Below, piece after piece: positions 7,548 through 9,540 of a DNA stretch of 9,540 nucleotides (position 1 is the first letter of the stretch; each line of letters begins with the position of its first letter). Source of the DNA: Betaproteobacteria bacterium HGW-Betaproteobacteria-20. Lineage in GTDB: Bacteria > Pseudomonadota > Gammaproteobacteria > Burkholderiales > Methylophilaceae. The position numbers were made by a program, and so were the translations under genes. The notes below the pieces were generated by a model. The model was not told the DNA's origin, did not search any database, and was given only the letters and a program-made list of their open reading frames with translations. Where the stretch lies: NCBI GenBank assembly GCA_002842195.1, contig PHCL01000027.1, positions 1 through 9,540 of the forward strand, in the 5' to 3' direction.

Positions 7548-7599
7548 AAAGCCAGTCAATTGGACTGAGTTGGGCTTACAATGTAGTTGACCTGGCTTT
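7548..7599. repeat. Imperfect inverted repeat upstream of rne
   Basis: AAAGCCAGTCAA (7548-7559) is matched by TTGACCTGGCTTT (7587-7599) on the opposite strand, with one extra base in the right arm. The 27-nt interior (7560-7586) can fold in an alternative way: GACTG (7563-7567) pairs with CAGTC (7553-7557), and GGCTT (7573-7577) with AAGCC (7549-7553). The two foldings are mutually exclusive because both use the left arm. A weak minus-strand promoter match (TTGCAA 7603-7598, 17-bp spacer, TGTAAG 7580-7575) overlaps the right arm. It may belong to the rne leader or mark a regulator site. Confidence 0.5.
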
Positions 7600-7626
7600 G
7601 CAATCTATTTATTTTTACAGAAAATT

Positions 7627-7681
7627 TATATAAAAACTTCTATATAAAAACTTTGCATATAAAAACTGCATATAAAAACAG
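7627..7681. repeat. Four-copy AT-rich tandem repeat
   Basis: The core (T/C)ATATAAAAAC occurs four times in a row, beginning at 7627, 7641, 7656 and 7669. The unit is 13-15 bp, and the first three copies continue with T. The spacing is not close to one helical turn, so the copies would face different sides of the DNA. It sits in the middle of the divergent rne/rluC gap, about 280-330 bp before rne. Candidates are an array of protein-binding sites, a bent-DNA or UP-like promoter region, or slippage-derived DNA. Confidence 0.6.
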
Positions 7682-7729
7682 TTAGTGTCAAAGCAAGGTT
7701 ATTGGTCGTTAAAGCAAACTAAATAATTA

Positions 7730-7768
7730 AATTTAAGCTATTTTCAGCTTTTAGCTGTAGCTTAAATT
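7730..7768. repeat. 16-pair stem-loop in the rne-rluC gap
   Basis: AATTTAAGCTA (7730-7740) pairs perfectly with TAGCTTAAATT (7758-7768). Inside it, after a one-sided TTTT bulge (7741-7744), CAGCT (7745-7749) pairs with AGCTG (7753-7757) around a TTT loop. That makes 16 Watson-Crick pairs in 39 bases. Neither strand has a clean T-run after the stem, so it is not a typical intrinsic terminator. It may isolate the two divergent transcription units, or fold in an RNA whose gene I cannot identify. Confidence 0.5.
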
Positions 7769-7801
7769 CAGTTAAAATTCTATTCTTTAGTAAATCCTAA
7801 T

Positions 7802-7918
7802 TCGTCATGACCAGATTTTGTTGTAATCAAAAGGTGGGGTCACGCTAAATTTTACTTTTCCCTTAAGTCGCGCTTTGTGTTTATTTGTCTGCGGCGGCTT
7901 GAGCGTTAAATTTTACTT
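7802..7918. repeat. REP-like segment with 12-bp direct repeats
   Basis: A hairpin is possible where TGACC (7808-7812) pairs with GGTCA (7838-7842), enclosing TTTTG/CAAAA (7816-7820 with 7828-7832). It is followed by TAAATTTTACTT at 7846-7857, which recurs exactly at 7907-7918. AATTTTACTTTT from the first copy also occurs at 4452-4463, after the DUF190 gene. The run GGTGGGGTCA followed by an AAATTTTAC stretch reminds me of sequences flanking REP-associated tyrosine transposase genes; this is recall, not a search. No transposase frame is present. Confidence 0.35.
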
Positions 7919-8046
7919 GCTGCTACTTAATGTTATGGCGAGCGGCGTTAACCAAGTGTTTGTTTTCACATTAACTTTGCAAAACGGCACCATTTATTTA
8001 AAGGCGTTTGCAGGGATTAAGTGTATTCTTATCAAGCGGTTAAATA

Positions 8047-8076
8047 TTGCACTCGATAGAACACGCAGAGTATAAG
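8047..8076 (+). promoter_or_regulatory. Candidate promoter for rluC
   Basis: TATAAG at 8071-8076 matches the -10 consensus at five of six positions. The hexamer 18 bp upstream, TTGCAC (8047-8052), matches only the TTG of a -35. A start near 8083 would leave a leader of about 45 nt and would include most of the tandem duplication that precedes rluC. The stretch from 7919 to 8046 holds nothing else I can name; the open frame at 7875-8075 is not supported as a gene. Confidence 0.35.
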
Positions 8077-8078
8077 CT

Positions 8079-8130
8079 ACATCAATCATTTAAGCAAAGT
8101 ATGAACATCAATCATTTAAGGCAAGCATGA
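8079..8130 (+). repeat. 26-bp tandem duplication covering the rluC start
   Basis: Unit 1 (8079-8104) and unit 2 (8105-8130) are directly adjacent and match at 23 of 26 positions; both begin ACATCAATCATTTAAG. Each unit contains an ATGA near its end: ATG at 8101 in unit 1 and the rluC ATG at 8127 in unit 2. Only unit 2 has a fair Shine-Dalgarno (TTTAAGGCA, with AAGG at 8118-8121, five bases before the ATG); unit 1 reads TTTAAGCAA, which is weaker. The repeat looks like a local duplication of the ribosome-binding region. Confidence 0.85.
8101..8130 (+). CDS. Possible nine-codon leader ORF overlapping the rluC start
   Basis: The ATG in the first copy of the tandem repeat opens a frame MNINHLRQA that ends in TGA at 8128-8130. 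The stop overlaps the rluC start codon as ATGA, the arrangement typical of translational coupling. Its Shine-Dalgarno is weak (AAGCAAAG). The peptide has no recognisable run of one amino acid that would suggest attenuation. It may be an accidental product of the duplication; whether it is translated cannot be told from sequence. Confidence 0.3.
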   Translation: MNINHLRQA

Positions 8131-9155
8131 GCAACCTAGTACAAAATCAACATAGCACATTGACTAAAGTGAGTGAATTGGCGGCAGCATTTTTAACAGT
8201 GGATGAAGCAAGTGAAGGGCAGCGTGTTGATAATTTCCTGACTAAAACCCTCAAGGGCGTGCCAAAAAGCCATGTGTACCGCATTTTGCGCAGTGGTGAA
8301 GTACGCGTAAATAAAAAACGCATAGATGCGGATTTCCGATTAAGTTTGGGTGACGTGGTGAGGATTCCGCCTACGCGTTCCAGTGCCGTTGAAAAAACTG
8401 AACAAAGCGCTCCATTAACCTCAAAATTTGAAAATGCCATTATTTTTGAGGATGATGCGATGCTGGTTATTGACAAGCCCGCTGGTTTTGCTGTGCATGG
8501 CGGTAGCGGTGTGAGCCGCGGTGTCATTGAGCAGATGCGTCTAGAGCGTCCAAAAGCAAAATTTTTAGAGCTGGTGCACAGATTGGATCGCGAAACTTCC
8601 GGTGTACTCATGCTGGCTAAAAAACGTAGCGCACTGGTGGCTTTGCATGAGGCGATTCGCAATAATCAGACAGACAAGCGTTATTTGATGCTGGTGCAGG
8701 GTGAATGGACTGAACCTAAAAAACGGGTGGTGTTAGACTTGCAAAAATACCTGTTGCCCAATGGCGAGCGCCGCGTGAACGTGGTGATGGATGCCAGCAA
8801 AGATAAATATAATGAGCGTCAGACGTCTGAAACTTTATTTAAATTGCTGAAGAACTTTAGCCATCCTGTATTAGGCAAGTTTAGCTTGCTTGAGGCGCAA
8901 CTGGTCACGGGGCGCACCCATCAGTTACGCGTGCAACTGGCACATTTAGGCTTTATGATTGTTGGTGACGATAAGTATGGTGATTTTTCTGTGAACAAAA
9001 CTTTGGCGAAACATGGTTTGAAACGCATGTTTTTACATTCCTCAGTCACAAAAATTCGCCACCCTTTAACCAATGACAAGCTGGAATTAACGGCACCTTT
9101 ACCAGCTGAATTAAGTAAATTCTTACTTAAAATAGAATTGAATGCGTCAAAGTAA
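8127..9155 (+). CDS. rluC: 23S rRNA pseudouridine synthase RluC
   Basis: RluA-family pseudouridine synthase, 342 aa; the E. coli enzyme modifies U955, U2504 and U2580 of 23S rRNA. An N-terminal S4 RNA-binding domain spans about residues 32-82 (QRVDNFLTKTL, SHVYRILRSGEVRVNKKRI). The catalytic domain has the entry motif VIDKPAGFAVHGG (114-126), the catalytic D154 in HRLDRETSG (151-159), a YLMLV strand (186-190) and the GRTHQLRVQLAHLG motif (262-275). The length and S4 domain favour RluC over RluA (short, no S4) and RluD; the divergent rne neighbour is the same as in enterobacteria, which adds support. The ATG at 8127 has AAGG five bases upstream; residues 1-29 are a non-conserved extension. The next gene follows after 19 bp, so co-transcription is likely. 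Confidence 0.92.
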   Translation: MSNLVQNQHSTLTKVSELAAAFLTVDEASEGQRVDNFLTKTLKGVPKSHVYRILRSGEVRVNKKRIDADFRLSLGDVVRIPPTRSSAVEKTEQSAPLTSKFENAIIFEDDAMLVIDKPAGFAVHGGSGVSRGVIEQMRLERPKAKFLELVHRLDRETSGVLMLAKKRSALVALHEAIRNNQTDKRYLMLVQGEWTEPKKRVVLDLQKYLLPNGERRVNVVMDASKDKYNERQTSETLFKLLKNFSHPVLGKFSLLEAQLVTGRTHQLRVQLAHLGFMIVGDDKYGDFSVNKTLAKHGLKRMFLHSSVTKIRHPLTNDKLELTAPLPAELSKFLLKIELNASK

Positions 9156-9174
9156 AAATTTAAGGATAGGCAAC

Positions 9175-9540
9175 ATGAAATTAATGAAATGGGCAACACT
9201 AGCGTTAGCGGCGTTTACCGTACTACTCACCATCATGTTTTTTATTTGGTGGGCAATGAAAGATAGCATCATGTTTGGCAGTGAAAAATTTGACCAAATT
9301 AAATGGATGCAAAGTGTTGCCACCATAGAAACAGACTGTAAGCGCGGCGACATGGCGTATGACTTACAAAAAAACATATTGGCCAGAGGTTCAGCAAGAA
9401 CAGCCGTGAGCGTACTTTTAGGACGTGCCAGTTATGAAGATGAGTATTCAATGGAATATGATTTGGGAAAATGCATGCATGTTTATCATGGCTTGCTGAT
9501 TTTCTTTGATAAAAACGACCGCTTAATCAATAGTAGAATT
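9175..9540 (+). CDS. Small BamE-like membrane-anchored protein, 3' end outside window
   Basis: An open frame of 122 codons runs off the right edge without a stop. It starts at ATG 9175 with AAGGA (9162-9166) eight bases upstream. Residues 1-7 are polar and basic, and 8-27 form one hydrophobic segment (ALAAFTVLLTIMFFIWWA for 10-27), probably a membrane anchor or uncleaved signal; no lipobox cysteine follows. From about residue 60 the pattern is a helix with GSARTAVSVLLGRASYED, then EYDLGKC, then a strand and turn LLIFFDKNDRLINSRI. This resembles the BamE/SmpA-type small fold (helix with LLG, then beta strands ending in FD...GRL). No specific function can be assigned. Being 19 bp behind rluC it probably shares that transcript. 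Confidence 0.75.
   Translation, partial: MKLMKWATLALAAFTVLLTIMFFIWWAMKDSIMFGSEKFDQIKWMQSVATIETDCKRGDMAYDLQKNILARGSARTAVSVLLGRASYEDEYSMEYDLGKCMHVYHGLLIFFDKNDRLINSRI

Noticed and set aside
7875..8075. 66-codon plus-strand frame before rluC
   Set aside because: No Shine-Dalgarno or family pattern, it spans one of the direct repeats, and it overlaps the likely rluC promoter.

Overview
The window looks like ordinary chromosome from a moderately AT-rich betaproteobacterium. The protein sequences and their AT-rich style suggest Methylophilaceae (Methylotenera/Methylophilus-like), but that family call is an inference from memory and was not tested. There are seven well-supported protein genes: nagZ (3' part), yccA, glgA, crcB/fluC, a DUF190 gene, rne and rluC. 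An eighth, a small BamE-like membrane protein gene, runs off the right edge. I found no tRNA, rRNA, CRISPR array, complete insertion sequence or prophage gene.

Layout, left to right. Positions 1-951 hold most of nagZ (cell-wall recycling), followed by yccA (BI-1 family, FtsH-associated membrane protein), which ends in a 16-bp stem. Positions 1784-2156 form a 370-bp gene-free gap with a two-tier hairpin and the terminator of glgA. glgA (glycogen synthase, TTG start) lies on the minus strand and is divergent from a tight two-gene unit, crcB plus a DUF190 gene. That unit converges on rne across a bidirectional terminator whose two arms resemble IS3-family terminal repeats. rne fills 4641-7349 on the minus strand. 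A 777-bp gap with many repeats and hairpins then separates rne from the divergent rluC. rluC is followed after 19 bp by the BamE-like gene.

How the genes work together: there is no single pathway. The pieces are housekeeping functions: peptidoglycan recycling, membrane-protein quality control, carbon storage, fluoride export, RNA decay and 23S rRNA pseudouridylation. The divergent rne/rluC pairing is also found in enterobacteria. The unusual content is in the gaps, mainly the rne-rluC gap. It holds several stem-loops in the likely rne leader (one touching the Shine-Dalgarno), a four-copy AT-rich repeat array, a 16-bp hairpin, a REP-like segment, and a 26-bp tandem duplication. The duplication copies the rluC start region and creates a nine-codon upstream reading frame that overlaps the rluC start as ATGA. 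I did not find a convincing new multi-gene system here.
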